Source of the DNA: an uncultured Oscillospiraceae bacterium
Lineage (GTDB): Bacteria; Bacillota; Clostridia; Oscillospirales; Oscillospiraceae
Reading direction: 5' to 3'
DNA: 64,000 bases
Assembly (NCBI GenBank): GCA_910578505.1
Contig: CAJTPV010000004.1
Span: 1-64,000, forward strand
In this document: positions 24,150 to 32,930 of the stretch, piece by piece
Numbering within the stretch: the stretch's first letter is position 1
Layout of the letters: each line of letters opens with the position of its first letter
Notes under the pieces: generated by a model
Databases searched by the model: none
Told to the model about the DNA's origin: nothing
The model's input: the letters and a program-made list of their open reading frames with translations, nothing else
Position numbers and translations under genes: made by a program

Positions 24150-24461
24150 TCAGTCGTCCAGCAGCCCGGCCTCACGCATGGCCTTCTCCATCTCCTGCTC
24201 GCTCATGATATTGCGCAGGCCCAGGACCGTGGCGCCCTTCTTCTTGGCGTCCTCAAAGGTGTTGGCAAAGTTGCGGGCGCAGAACACCACGTCGTACTGG
24301 GGAGCGGCGGACTTGCCCTCGGCCAGGGCGCAGTGGTGCAAGGTGGCGGGGGTGATGCTGTGCTTTTTGAGGACCTTCTGCAGGGTCATCTTCATCATCA
24401 GGGAGGACCCGGCGCCGTTGGCGCAGCACACCATAAACTTCTTGTTGTCCAGCTTAGCCAT
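24150..24461 (-). CDS. ulaB: PTS ascorbate-type IIB component
   Basis: A 103-residue IIB protein of the SgaB/UlaB class. The phosphocysteine is in the P-loop CCANGAGSS (Cys13), followed by the helix that starts LMMKMTLQKVL. It receives phosphate from IIA and phosphorylates the sugar in the IIC channel. Last gene of the ulaG-IIA-IIC-IIB run on the minus strand. Confidence 0.92.
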   Translation of the reverse strand: MAKLDNKKFMVCCANGAGSSLMMKMTLQKVLKKHSITPATLHHCALAEGKSAAPQYDVVFCARNFANTFEDAKKKGATVLGLRNIMSEQEMEKAMREAGLLDD

Positions 24462-24571
24462 AATTTTTCTCCTTTTCCATGTTGTTCCATGTTGGTTTTG
24501 TTCAGCGTATTCTCATCCCGCCGGGACCAGGCCGGCCCCAGCGGGAAAAAGACAGGGGAATGCGCGGGGAA

Positions 24572-26089
24572 TTAATCGTCATAGGGCCCCTTGATGCCCT
24601 TGTACTGCTTGTAGGCGTCGTAATCCTCGGTGATGAGGAAGTAGCCCTTGGGGTCCATGCGGTACTCGATCTGGGGGATGGCCAGCAGGATCACCGCCAC
24701 GATGGCCACGCCGATATAGCCCAGGTACTTCATGATGACGGTGAACACCGGCCACACGGTCGCCCAGTCGAACATGCCCAGGTAGCCGCCGTGAGCGGCC
24801 AGGCCGCACCAACCGGCAATCAGCGCTGAGCCGAACACCTGGCACAGGCCCACGAAGAAGGGGATGGTCAGGCAAGCCTTGAGGCCGCCCTTTTCGTTGG
24901 CAACCAGGCCGATGGTGGCGTTGTCGAAGAACACGGGCACGAAGCCGCAGATGATGATGGTGGGGGAACCCATGACGATCAGGGCGATGATGGCGACCAA
25001 CTGGCCCACAAGGCCGGCCAGGAAGCCGAAGGTCACCGCGTTGGCATCGCCGAAGCCGTAGCAGACCGCGCAGTCCACGCCGGGGACGGAGGAGGGCAGC
25101 AGCTTATCCGCGATGCCCTGGAAGGAGGCGGTCAGCTCGGTGACGAAGGTGCGCACGCCCAGCTGGAGGATCGCCAGGTAGACGGCGAAGTTCAGGGACT
25201 TGTCGAAGCACCACCACACGAAGTTCATGTTCTCGCCGATCTCGCCGGTGCTCACGAAGTAGGGCTTGCCGATGATGGCCAGGATGGTGCCGAAGAAGGC
25301 GGTCATCAGAATGGCGGTACAGACCATGTTCTCATTAAAGATGGAGAAGAAACCGGGCATTTCCAGCTCGCCCACCTTCTTGATCTCCTTCTTGCGCTTG
25401 CCGCCGTTGGTGCCGAAGAGCTTGTCGGCCAGGAAGTAGCCCAGGCGGATGCCGAACATCTGCTGGTGGGCGATGGCGAAGCCCGCGCCGTCGCTGAGCT
25501 CCTGCATGGGCTTGATGGTCAGGTTGGAGCCTACCGCCCAGTACGCGCCCAGCAGGATGGACATGACGATCATCATGGGGACGGGGACGCTGGCACCGTC
25601 TCCCGCCAGCATGGGCAGGGCGAAGATCAGCAGCCAGATGGCGGTGGCCGCCTGCTGCACCTGCACGTGGCCGGTGGTGAACAGGGCGCGGCACTTGGTG
25701 ATCTTGTTGAAGCGGACCAGCAGGATGTTGATGATGAACGCGATGAGCAGCAGCATCATGGTGTCGGCAAAGGTCTTGCCGATGCCCTCCATGGCCTCCT
25801 GCACGGCGTTCTGACCATAGTAGGGGTCAATGACGCAGGCGGAGAGATTGAAGCGGTCCTTCAGACCCGCCAGGATGGGGCGGAAGGTGCTGGTCAGGCC
25901 GCCGGAGCCGGCGTTCAGGATCAGCATGCCGATGATCGCTTTCAGGGTGCCGCCCAGGGTGTCGTACCACTTCTTGCCCATCAGGGTGTAGCCCAGCAGG
26001 GTCAGGAATCCCACCATGTAGGGGGCCTTCTGCAGCACGTATGTGGCAAAGAAATCCCAGATGGATTTCAGAATATCCAGAACTACCAT
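24572..26089 (-). CDS. ulaA: PTS ascorbate-type IIC permease
   Basis: A 505-residue multi-helix membrane protein of the UlaA/SgaT family, longer than the typical 465 aa. Recognisable are GFLTLLGYTLMGKKWYDTLGGTLKAIIG near the N-terminus, LNAGSGGLTSTF (the ligand-binding turn) and DANAVTFGFLAG. It would translocate L-ascorbate (or a related acid) while IIB phosphorylates it. There is an extra charged loop around residue 225 (GTNGGKRKKEIKKVGE). Confidence 0.92.
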   Translation of the reverse strand: MVVLDILKSIWDFFATYVLQKAPYMVGFLTLLGYTLMGKKWYDTLGGTLKAIIGMLILNAGSGGLTSTFRPILAGLKDRFNLSACVIDPYYGQNAVQEAMEGIGKTFADTMMLLLIAFIINILLVRFNKITKCRALFTTGHVQVQQAATAIWLLIFALPMLAGDGASVPVPMMIVMSILLGAYWAVGSNLTIKPMQELSDGAGFAIAHQQMFGIRLGYFLADKLFGTNGGKRKKEIKKVGELEMPGFFSIFNENMVCTAILMTAFFGTILAIIGKPYFVSTGEIGENMNFVWWCFDKSLNFAVYLAILQLGVRTFVTELTASFQGIADKLLPSSVPGVDCAVCYGFGDANAVTFGFLAGLVGQLVAIIALIVMGSPTIIICGFVPVFFDNATIGLVANEKGGLKACLTIPFFVGLCQVFGSALIAGWCGLAAHGGYLGMFDWATVWPVFTVIMKYLGYIGVAIVAVILLAIPQIEYRMDPKGYFLITEDYDAYKQYKGIKGPYDD

Positions 26090-26126
26090 TACATAAACCT
26101 CTTTTCACTTTTGTACGGGGGGAGCG

Positions 26127-26609
26127 TCAAAGCTCCTCGGCGGGTGGGTACTTTGCCTCGGCGGCCAGGATGTCGTCCGGCGTTTCAGCGGCCATGAGGG
26201 CGTCCAGCAGCGGCTCGTTGGTGAAAATGCCCATCAGCTGCTGCATGTTGTCCAGATGCTCGTCGGGGTCCACGGCGGCCAGGGTGAAGAACAGCCGGGC
26301 GATCTTCCGCTCGCCGTCCTCATCCGTACCGAAGTCCACGTCCTGCTTGACCCGCATGAAGCCCACGGAGGTCTTTTTCGCGCCGTTGGCGCCCTCCTGG
26401 GAGTGGGGCATTGCTACATAGTGGTCATAGACCACGTAGGGGCCATACTTGGTGATGCAGTCCACGATCTGCCGGTAGTAGTCCTCGCTGACATACCCGG
26501 TCCTGACCATAGACTCCGTGCTCAGCTTCACGGCCTCCTGCCAGGAGTCCACGCTGTCCACGAATTTGTAATGGCCGCGCTCCACGATCTTCTGCAAAAG
26601 TGTTGCCAT
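26127..26609 (-). CDS. ulaC: PTS ascorbate/mannitol-type IIA component
   Basis: A 160-residue IIA domain with the phosphorylated histidine in YVAMPHS (His69) and a typical start (LLQKIVERGHYKFVDSVDSWQEAV). It carries phosphate from HPr to UlaB. It lies between ulaG and the IIC gene, 38 nt before the latter. Confidence 0.92.
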   Translation of the reverse strand: MATLLQKIVERGHYKFVDSVDSWQEAVKLSTESMVRTGYVSEDYYRQIVDCITKYGPYVVYDHYVAMPHSQEGANGAKKTSVGFMRVKQDVDFGTDEDGERKIARLFFTLAAVDPDEHLDNMQQLMGIFTNEPLLDALMAAETPDDILAAEAKYPPAEEL

Positions 26610-26724
26610 AGAAATCTCCTCTCTTTCCTCATAGTATCACATAAGCCATGGCTGTTGCAACGTCAAAATATCATTTTCCGGGGGCCGTCCGGCAGAAAAT
26701 TCTGCCGGACAGCGCCAGGCCCGC

Positions 26725-27828
26725 TTACAGGCAGGAGCGGTAGGGGATATTCTGAGGCGCCTCGAAGCAGTCGGCAAAGCCTCTGGGGTGGTGGTAGTAG
26801 ATCTTGTCCTTGTCCATGGGATAGGTGTACTTGCCGCCCACCTGCCAGAAGAAGGGGTGGAACTGGTACTCGTTGCGGTCCTTCTTGAACTCGTAGAGCA
26901 GCTTGATCTCCTCGCAGTCGGCCTGGAAGTTGGTCCACACGTCCCAGTGGATGGGCACCACCACCTTGCACCGCAGGTTCTCCGCCATGCGCAGGATGTC
27001 GGTGGAGGTCATCTTGTCCTGCATGCCGATGGGGTTCTCGCCGAAGGAGCCGAAGGCCACGTCGATGTCGTAGTCCTTGCCGTGCTTGGCAAAGTAGATG
27101 GAGAAGTGGGAGTCGCCGGAGTGGTAGATGTTGCCGCCGGGGGTCTTGACCAGGTAGTTGACAGCCTTCTCGTCCATGTCCGTGGGGCACTTGCCGGTCA
27201 GTTCCTCCCGGTCCGGGCCGGTGGAATCGGTGGTGACGATGCAGGTGCGGTCGAAGCTGTCCAGGCAGACGATCTCAAGGTCCTTGATCTTGATCACGTC
27301 GCCGGGTTTGACGGTTTTGCACCGCTCCTCGGGCACGCCCCACTTCACCCAGGTCTCCACGCTCTTCTTCGGGCCGATGAAGGGGACGGGGATCTCTTTG
27401 CCGTTCTCATCGGTGGTGGTCATGTTGCTCTGGAGCACGTGGGCGGCCCACTCGGCGGACATGTGGTCCTGGTGGTAGTGGGTGGCCAGCACCGCGTCCA
27501 CCTGCTTGAAGGCGAACGGGTCGATGACGAAGGGGACGTTGCGCAGGTTGGGCTGCATGGCGCGGGCCCCGCACATGTTGGCCATCTGGTGGCCCACGGC
27601 CATCTGGCCGTTGCCGTGGGTGCGCTTGCCGTTGCCGCACCAGAGGTCGATGGTGATGTTGGCGCCGCCGGGGGTCTTGAACCACACGCCGGTGCAGCCC
27701 AGCCACCACATGGCCACGTTGCCGGGCTGGACAACTTCATTCTCAATGTCCTCCACCAGCCAGGTGCCCCACTCAGGGAATGTGGACATAATCCATTTCT
27801 CACGGGTCATCTCAGATACTTTACTCAT
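26725..27828 (-). CDS. ulaG: L-ascorbate-6-phosphate lactonase
   Basis: This 367-residue metallo-beta-lactamase-fold hydrolase would open L-ascorbate-6-phosphate to 3-keto-L-gulonate-6-phosphate in the cytoplasm. Metal ligands are visible in THYHQDH (His117, His119, Asp121, His122), with further YHSGDSHFS and VVPIHWD motifs. The UlaG-specific start (WGTWLVEDIENEVVQPGNVAMWWLGC) is well conserved. The ATG at 27828 has AAGGAGGA just upstream. First gene of the minus-strand ula operon, divergent from ulaE. Confidence 0.95.
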   Translation of the reverse strand: MSKVSEMTREKWIMSTFPEWGTWLVEDIENEVVQPGNVAMWWLGCTGVWFKTPGGANITIDLWCGNGKRTHGNGQMAVGHQMANMCGARAMQPNLRNVPFVIDPFAFKQVDAVLATHYHQDHMSAEWAAHVLQSNMTTTDENGKEIPVPFIGPKKSVETWVKWGVPEERCKTVKPGDVIKIKDLEIVCLDSFDRTCIVTTDSTGPDREELTGKCPTDMDEKAVNYLVKTPGGNIYHSGDSHFSIYFAKHGKDYDIDVAFGSFGENPIGMQDKMTSTDILRMAENLRCKVVVPIHWDVWTNFQADCEEIKLLYEFKKDRNEYQFHPFFWQVGGKYTYPMDKDKIYYHHPRGFADCFEAPQNIPYRSCL

Positions 27829-27907
27829 GTCTTCCTCCTTGCGAATCTTGATTGACTGGAATGCCGCTGGGTTGTTGAAAGCTGCGCTCTTGTTTGTTTG
27901 CGTTTTT

Positions 27908-27936
27908 GTTATATCAGAAAGAACAACGTCTTTCAA
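27908..27936 (-). promoter_or_regulatory. promoter of the ulaG-PTS operon
   Basis: On the minus strand TTGAAA (27936-27931) and TATAAC (27913-27908) are 17 nt apart. GTTCG-containing motifs just upstream (around 27,949 and 27,970) may be operator half-sites. Confidence 0.6.
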
Positions 27937-27946
27937 CCGTGTTTTA

Positions 27947-28235
27947 TGTTCGTTTTGAGCGCAAACGTTCGTTTTTAACGTCGGTTACGAGCGTTTTGTG
28001 CGTTTTTACCAAAACATTTCAGAGGAGAATCATTTAACAAATGGCAATTTATACCAAATTATTTCAATTATCAGCCGATTTTTGCGGGACTATTATGGGC
28101 CATCGCCGTCATTTTGCTGAATTTTTCTTCAAAAAATATTTGCAGAAAACGACAAAAAACTATTGCAAACAGGATAGAAGTGTTTTATAATCGAACATAC
28201 AAAAGAAAAGCAGGCGCTCAGCAAATGTTCGAATA
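27947..28235. promoter_or_regulatory. shared control region with repeated GTTCG motifs
   Basis: The 430-bp gap between the divergent ula operons is AT-rich and has no gene. It holds ATGTTCG and ACGTTCG motifs around 27,947-27,975, next to the ulaG promoter. It also holds a CGAACAT/ATGTTCG inverted pair (about 28,192 and 28,224) around the ulaE transcription start. Their placement beside both promoters suggests binding sites for one regulator, perhaps the DeoR protein at 22,389. Confidence 0.45.
28163..28191 (+). promoter_or_regulatory. promoter of the ulaE operon
   Basis: TTGCAA (28163-28168) and TATAAT (28186-28191) are separated by 17 nt, about 70 bases before ulaE. Confidence 0.75.
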
Positions 28236-28260
28236 AACAACAAACAAGGAGGAAGGCGTT

Positions 28261-29106
28261 TTGAAAAAGTATACCATCGGACTCTACGAGAAGGCGATGC
28301 CCCCCAGCCTTACCTGGCGGGAGAAGCTGGCCTTTGCCAGAGACAGCGGCTACGACTTCGTGGAAATCAGCATCGACGAGAAGGACGAAAAACTCGCCCG
28401 CCTGGACTGGACCGCCCAGGAGCGGCGGGAGCTGGTGGACGCCATGCAGGAGGTGGGCCTGCCCATCCGCAGCATGTGTCTGTCCGGCCACCGGAAGTAC
28501 CCCCTGGGTTCCGCCGACCCCGCTGTCCGGGAGCGCGGCATGGAGATCATGGAGAAGGCCGTGGCGCTGGCGGACGACCTGGGCGTGCGCATCATCCAGC
28601 TGGCAGGCTACGACGTCTACTATGAGGGCAGCACGGCGGAGACCAAGGCGCTGTTTCTGGAGAACCTCCGGAAGGCGGCGGAAATGGCCGCGGTGAAGGG
28701 TATTCTCTTAGGGTTTGAGACCATGGAGACGGACTTTATGAACACCGTCTGGAAGTCCATGTTCTACGTCAACGCGGTGGGCAGCCCCTATTTGGGGGTG
28801 TACCCCGACTCCGGCAACCTGACCAACGCGGCCCTGACCGGGAAGGCCAGCGTGCTGGAGGACCTGAAATCCGGCAGGGGCCATATCGTGGCCATGCACC
28901 TGAAGGAGACCGTGCCGGGGGTATTCCGGGAGGTTCCGTTCCTGACAGGCCACGTGGACTTTGAGAAAATCATCCGGACAGCCTGGGAGCTGGGTGTGCG
29001 CCGGTATGTGACCGAGATGTGGTATACCGGTAATGACGATACCTGGAAGGACGACATTCACTTTGCCTGCCGGAGCATGCGCGAGCTTCTGGACCGGCAG
29101 GCGTAA
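28261..29106 (+). CDS. ulaE: L-ribulose-5-phosphate 3-epimerase
   Basis: This 281-residue TIM-barrel epimerase converts L-xylulose-5-phosphate to L-ribulose-5-phosphate. It begins KKYTIGLYEKAMPPSLTW and has the metal-binding residues of the family in VEISIDE, GFETMETDFMNT and YPDSGNLTN. Translation starts with TTG at 28261 behind AAGGAGGAAGG. First gene of the plus-strand ascorbate operon. Confidence 0.93.
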   Translation: MKKYTIGLYEKAMPPSLTWREKLAFARDSGYDFVEISIDEKDEKLARLDWTAQERRELVDAMQEVGLPIRSMCLSGHRKYPLGSADPAVRERGMEIMEKAVALADDLGVRIIQLAGYDVYYEGSTAETKALFLENLRKAAEMAAVKGILLGFETMETDFMNTVWKSMFYVNAVGSPYLGVYPDSGNLTNAALTGKASVLEDLKSGRGHIVAMHLKETVPGVFREVPFLTGHVDFEKIIRTAWELGVRRYVTEMWYTGNDDTWKDDIHFACRSMRELLDRQA

Positions 29107-29202
29107 AGCGCGTATAGGCAAGCCCATTCCCGCTCATGCTGATAGGGTGAGATCCCGCCTTGTTTGTTTGCAGTATTATGTACAGGAGGCCCCGTTTTAT
29201 TT

Positions 29203-30261
29203 ATGAAAGTCGAAAAGAAAGTCATTTCCCATCTGAATAAGTGCTATTCCATGTGCCAGCTGACCTATCAGGGCCAGCGGCGCTTTCTTGTGGCTGCCGA
29301 GAAGCACGACCCCTGCTATCTGTTTGCCGAGGACGGCACGCAGCTGGAGACCGTGTGGACAGAGCCCGGCGGCGTCATGACCATGGCCCAGGTCCCCGGC
29401 ACGGACGGGCAGTTCCTGGCCACCCACCGGTTCTATTCCCCCAACGACTCCAAGGACGCCAAAATCGTCCTTGTCACCCCCAAGGGCAAGGACGACTGGT
29501 CTGTCCGCACCCTCTGCCAGGCCCCCTTTGTCCACCGCTTCGGCATCCTGAACCGCGGCGGCGTGAACTACCTGCTGGTCTGCTGCCTGAAGTCGGACCA
29601 CGAGTACAAGGAGGACTGGCGCTTCCCCGGCGCGTGCTATGCCGCCGTGCTGCCGGAGGATTTGTCCGCTTTTGATGAGGATCACCCCCTGCCCCTGACA
29701 AAAATCAAGGACAACTTGCTGAAAAATCACGGATATTCCACAATTAGGGTTGACGGCTATGACGCCGCCGTGGTAGGATGTGAGGAGGGAACTTTCCTGT
29801 TTATTCCACCGGAAGCGCCGGACAAATCCTGGGAGATCAAGCATCTGTGCGGCGTCCCCGCCAGCGACTCCGTACTGCTCGACTTTGACGGCGACGGCCA
29901 GCTGGAGCTGGGCACCATCAGCCCCTTCCACGGCAGCTCCATCACCATTTACCATCTCGATGTCCACGGCAACTACGTCCCCCAGTGGAAGTACCCCTGC
30001 CCGGAGGCGGAGACGGAGATGGTCCACGCCACCTGGGCGGGGATGCTGCTGGGCAGGCCCACCTGGACGGTCGGCTGGCGCAAGGGCGCCAAGAACACCA
30101 TTGCCATCACCTATGAAAACGGCGCGTATCAGACGGCGCTCATCGATCAGGACACCGGCTGCGCAAACCTGATGCACTTTGTCAACAAGGACGGGCAGGA
30201 CGTGCTTGTGGGCACCAACCGGGAGATCGACGAGGTCGCCATGTATACCATTACTGCGTGA
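29203..30261 (+). CDS. uncharacterised protein within the ascorbate operon
   Basis: A 352-residue cytoplasmic-looking protein with no signal peptide. It has recurring short beta-rich blocks and an Asp-rich calcium-loop-like motif (LDFDGDGQLELGTISPFHG), reminiscent of VCBS/FG-GAP beta-propellers. Blocks such as RFLVAAEKHDPCYLF, GGVNYLLVCCLKSD and KNTIAITYENGAYQ look like propeller blades. It lies between ulaE and ulaF, 17 nt before ulaF, so it probably works in the same pathway, perhaps in sensing or structure. It does not resemble UlaD. The start at 29203 has AGGAGG 13 nt upstream, which is long. Confidence 0.75.
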   Translation: MKVEKKVISHLNKCYSMCQLTYQGQRRFLVAAEKHDPCYLFAEDGTQLETVWTEPGGVMTMAQVPGTDGQFLATHRFYSPNDSKDAKIVLVTPKGKDDWSVRTLCQAPFVHRFGILNRGGVNYLLVCCLKSDHEYKEDWRFPGACYAAVLPEDLSAFDEDHPLPLTKIKDNLLKNHGYSTIRVDGYDAAVVGCEEGTFLFIPPEAPDKSWEIKHLCGVPASDSVLLDFDGDGQLELGTISPFHGSSITIYHLDVHGNYVPQWKYPCPEAETEMVHATWAGMLLGRPTWTVGWRKGAKNTIAITYENGAYQTALIDQDTGCANLMHFVNKDGQDVLVGTNREIDEVAMYTITA

Positions 30262-30278
30262 AGGGAGAACGTATCAAC

Positions 30279-30980
30279 ATGCTGGAAGAACTGAAAATCA
30301 AGGTCTACGAAGCGAACATGGAGCTGCCCAGGCGGAACCTGGTCACCTACACCTGGGGCAATGTCAGCGGCATCGACCGGGAGAAGGGCCTCTTCGTCAT
30401 CAAGCCCTCAGGGGTGGAGTACGAGGACCTGAAGCCGGAGGACCTGGTGGTCATGGACCTGGACGGCAACAAGGTGGAGGGCGAGATGAATCCCTCCTCC
30501 GACACCAAGACCCACCTGATCCTCTACAAGGCCTTCCCCACCATCGGCGGCATCGTCCACACCCACAGCCCCCATGCCGTGGCCTGGGCCCAGGCGGGCC
30601 GGGACATCCCCGCCTACGGCACCACCCACGCGGACTATTTCTACGGCCCCGTCCCCTGCGCCCGGAACCTGACGCCGGAGGAGATCGAGGCGGATTACGA
30701 GACCAACACCGGCCACGTCATCGTCGAGACCTTCCGGGGCCGGGGCATCGACCCCGCCCACGTCCCCGCCGTCATCTGCCGCAACCACGGCCCCTTCACC
30801 TGGGGTAAGGACGCCGCCCAGGCGGTGTACCACTCCGTGGTGCTGGAGGAGGTGGCGAAGATGAGCATGTTCACCGAGGCCATCAATCCCAAGGTGGGCC
30901 CCGCTCCCCAGTGCATCCAGGACAAGCACTTTATGCGCAAGCACGGCCCCAACGCCTACTACGGACAAGGCAAAGCATAA
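30279..30980 (+). CDS. ulaF: L-ribulose-5-phosphate 4-epimerase
   Basis: A 233-residue class II aldolase-family epimerase (AraD/UlaF/SgbE) that makes D-xylulose-5-phosphate. It has the zinc histidines in GGIVHTHSPHAVAWAQAG and RNHGPFTWG, the active-site DIPAYGTTHADYFYG segment, and the substrate-loop motif TYTWGNVSGIDRE. AAGGGAGA precedes the ATG at 30279. Confidence 0.94.
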   Translation: MLEELKIKVYEANMELPRRNLVTYTWGNVSGIDREKGLFVIKPSGVEYEDLKPEDLVVMDLDGNKVEGEMNPSSDTKTHLILYKAFPTIGGIVHTHSPHAVAWAQAGRDIPAYGTTHADYFYGPVPCARNLTPEEIEADYETNTGHVIVETFRGRGIDPAHVPAVICRNHGPFTWGKDAAQAVYHSVVLEEVAKMSMFTEAINPKVGPAPQCIQDKHFMRKHGPNAYYGQGKA

Positions 30981-31004
30981 AAAATCATATAAGGAGGAAA
31001 CAGC

Positions 31005-31853
31005 ATGACTTCTGACGAAAAGAAAGCCCTGCAGCTGACGGCTGTCAGTGTGCGGGAGGGAATCCTCACCAGTACCCACGGCGCAAAGGCCGGACATCCC
31101 GGCGGCAGCCTCTCCGCCGCCGACATGTTCACGTATCTCTATTTCAAAGAGATGCGGATCGACCCGAAGAACCCCCGCTGGGAGGACCGGGACCGCTTCG
31201 TCCTCTCCAAGGGCCACACCGCCCCCGGCCTGTACGCCGCCCTGGCTTACCGGGGCTACTTCCCCGTGGATAAGCTGCCCACCCTGCGCCACATCGACTC
31301 CCCCCTGCAGGGCCACCCCAACATGAACACCGTTCCCGGCGTGGACATGTCCACCGGCTCTCTGGGCCAGGGCCTGTCCGCCGCCGCCGGCATGGCCAAG
31401 GGCGCAAAATTCCTGGGCAAGGACATCAACGTGTACGCCCTGCTGGGCGACGGCGAGCTGGCCGAGGGCCAGATCTGGGAGGCCGCCATGTTTGCCGCCC
31501 ACTATAAGCTGGACAATCTCTGCATCATCGCCGATATCAACGGCCTGCAGATCGACGGCCGCACCTGCGACGTGATGAACACCGAGCCGGTGGACGCCAA
31601 GTTCGCCGCCTTCGGCTGCGACGTGGTGAAGATCAACGGCCACGATTTTGAGGAGATCGAGTCCGCTTTCGCGAAGTTCCACGCCAACAAGGGCTCCGAC
31701 AAGCCCACCGTCATCCTCATGAAGACCACCAAGGGCAAGGGCGTGTCCTATATGGAGGACAACGCCGGCTGGCACGGCAAAGCGCCCAATGACGAGGAAT
31801 ATGCCAAGGGCATGGCGGAACTGGCTGCGGCCCGCGCCGCATTGGAGGTGTAA
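31005..31853 (+). CDS. transketolase, N-terminal (TPP-binding) subunit
   Basis: A 282-residue half-transketolase with HGAKAGHPGGSLSAADMFTYLYF, catalytic-site histidines (SKGHTAPGLYA) and the TPP-binding GDGELAEGQIWEAAMFA...NGLQIDG motif. Split transketolases are common in Clostridia. Its partner starts 2 bases after it ends. It channels D-xylulose-5-phosphate from ascorbate into the pentose phosphate pathway. Confidence 0.95.
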   Translation: MTSDEKKALQLTAVSVREGILTSTHGAKAGHPGGSLSAADMFTYLYFKEMRIDPKNPRWEDRDRFVLSKGHTAPGLYAALAYRGYFPVDKLPTLRHIDSPLQGHPNMNTVPGVDMSTGSLGQGLSAAAGMAKGAKFLGKDINVYALLGDGELAEGQIWEAAMFAAHYKLDNLCIIADINGLQIDGRTCDVMNTEPVDAKFAAFGCDVVKINGHDFEEIESAFAKFHANKGSDKPTVILMKTTKGKGVSYMEDNAGWHGKAPNDEEYAKGMAELAAARAALEV

Positions 31854-31855
31854 TC

Positions 31856-32797
31856 ATGGCTGAAATGAAGAAAGTCGCTACCCGCGACAGCTACGGCAAC
31901 GCGCTGAAGGAGCTGGGAGCCGCCGCCGCCAATCTGGTGGTTCTGGACGCGGACCTGGCCGGCGCTACCAAGACCAGCGTTTTCCAGAAGGCGTATCCCC
32001 AGCGCCACTTTGACTGCGGCATCGCTGAGGCCAACATGATCGACGTGGCCGCGGGCCTGTCCACCATGGGGCTGGTGCCCTTTGCGGCCACCTTCGCCAT
32101 GTTCGCCGCAGGCCGGGCCTATGAGCAGGTCCGCAACACCGTGGGCTATCCTCATCTGAACGTGAAGATCGGCGCCACCCACGGCGGCATCTCCGTGGGC
32201 GAGGACGGCGCGTCCCACCAGTGCTGCGAGGACTTCGCCCTCATGCGCACCATCCCCGGCATGACCGTCATGTGCCCCGCCGACGACGTGGAGGCCCGGC
32301 AGATGGTCAAGGCCGCCTATGAGATGCAGGGCCCCGTCTATATGCGCTTTGGCCGCGCCGCCACCCCCGTGTTCCACGAGGAGAGCTATGCGTTCCAGAT
32401 TGGCAAGGGCGAGGTCATCCAGGACGGCGCGGACATCGCCATTATCGCCACCGGCATCATGGTCCCCGAGGCCATCGAGGCGGGGAAGGCTCTGGCGGAG
32501 GCCGGGATCTCCGCCCGGATCATCAACATGGCCACCATCAAGCCCCTGGACGAGGAGCTGGTGCTGAAGGCCGCCAAGGAGTGCGGGAAGATCATCACCG
32601 TCGAGGAGCACAGCATCATCGGCGGTCTGGGCGAGGCCGTGTGCTCCGTGCTGGCGGAGAACTGCCCCGTTCCTGTCAAGCGCATCGGCGTCAACGACGA
32701 GTTCGGCCACTCCGGACCCGCCGCCGCGCTGCTGAAGCAGTTCGGCCTGTGCGCGGACAATATTGCCGCCCAGGCGAAGAAGATGCTGGGCAAGTGA
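31856..32797 (+). CDS. transketolase, C-terminal (pyrimidine-binding) subunit
   Basis: A 313-residue partner subunit with the transketolase pyrimidine-domain motif (RHFDCGIAEANMIDVAAGLSTMG), the glutamate that activates TPP in GIAEANM, and the C-terminal domain (SARIINMATIKPLDEELVLKAA, EEHSIIGGLGEAVCSVL). It sits 2 bases behind the N-terminal subunit gene and forms one enzyme with it. Confidence 0.95.
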   Translation: MAEMKKVATRDSYGNALKELGAAAANLVVLDADLAGATKTSVFQKAYPQRHFDCGIAEANMIDVAAGLSTMGLVPFAATFAMFAAGRAYEQVRNTVGYPHLNVKIGATHGGISVGEDGASHQCCEDFALMRTIPGMTVMCPADDVEARQMVKAAYEMQGPVYMRFGRAATPVFHEESYAFQIGKGEVIQDGADIAIIATGIMVPEAIEAGKALAEAGISARIINMATIKPLDEELVLKAAKECGKIITVEEHSIIGGLGEAVCSVLAENCPVPVKRIGVNDEFGHSGPAAALLKQFGLCADNIAAQAKKMLGK

Positions 32798-32930
32798 TTG
32801 CTTCATAAAAACCAGGTCCATGGGGCGCAGGCAGCGCCGCGCTCCATGGATCTCTTCTTCATACGCTGCGTCTGTCGTGACAAATGACACATCCGATAAA
32901 CGTCAGTATGCGTTAGAAAGAGGTATTATT

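Noticed and set aside
32763..32930. Upstream extension of rpe
   Set aside because: The frame is open, but the conserved start MTKISPSVLSANF with AGAGG upstream is at 32931; the extension crosses a hairpin.
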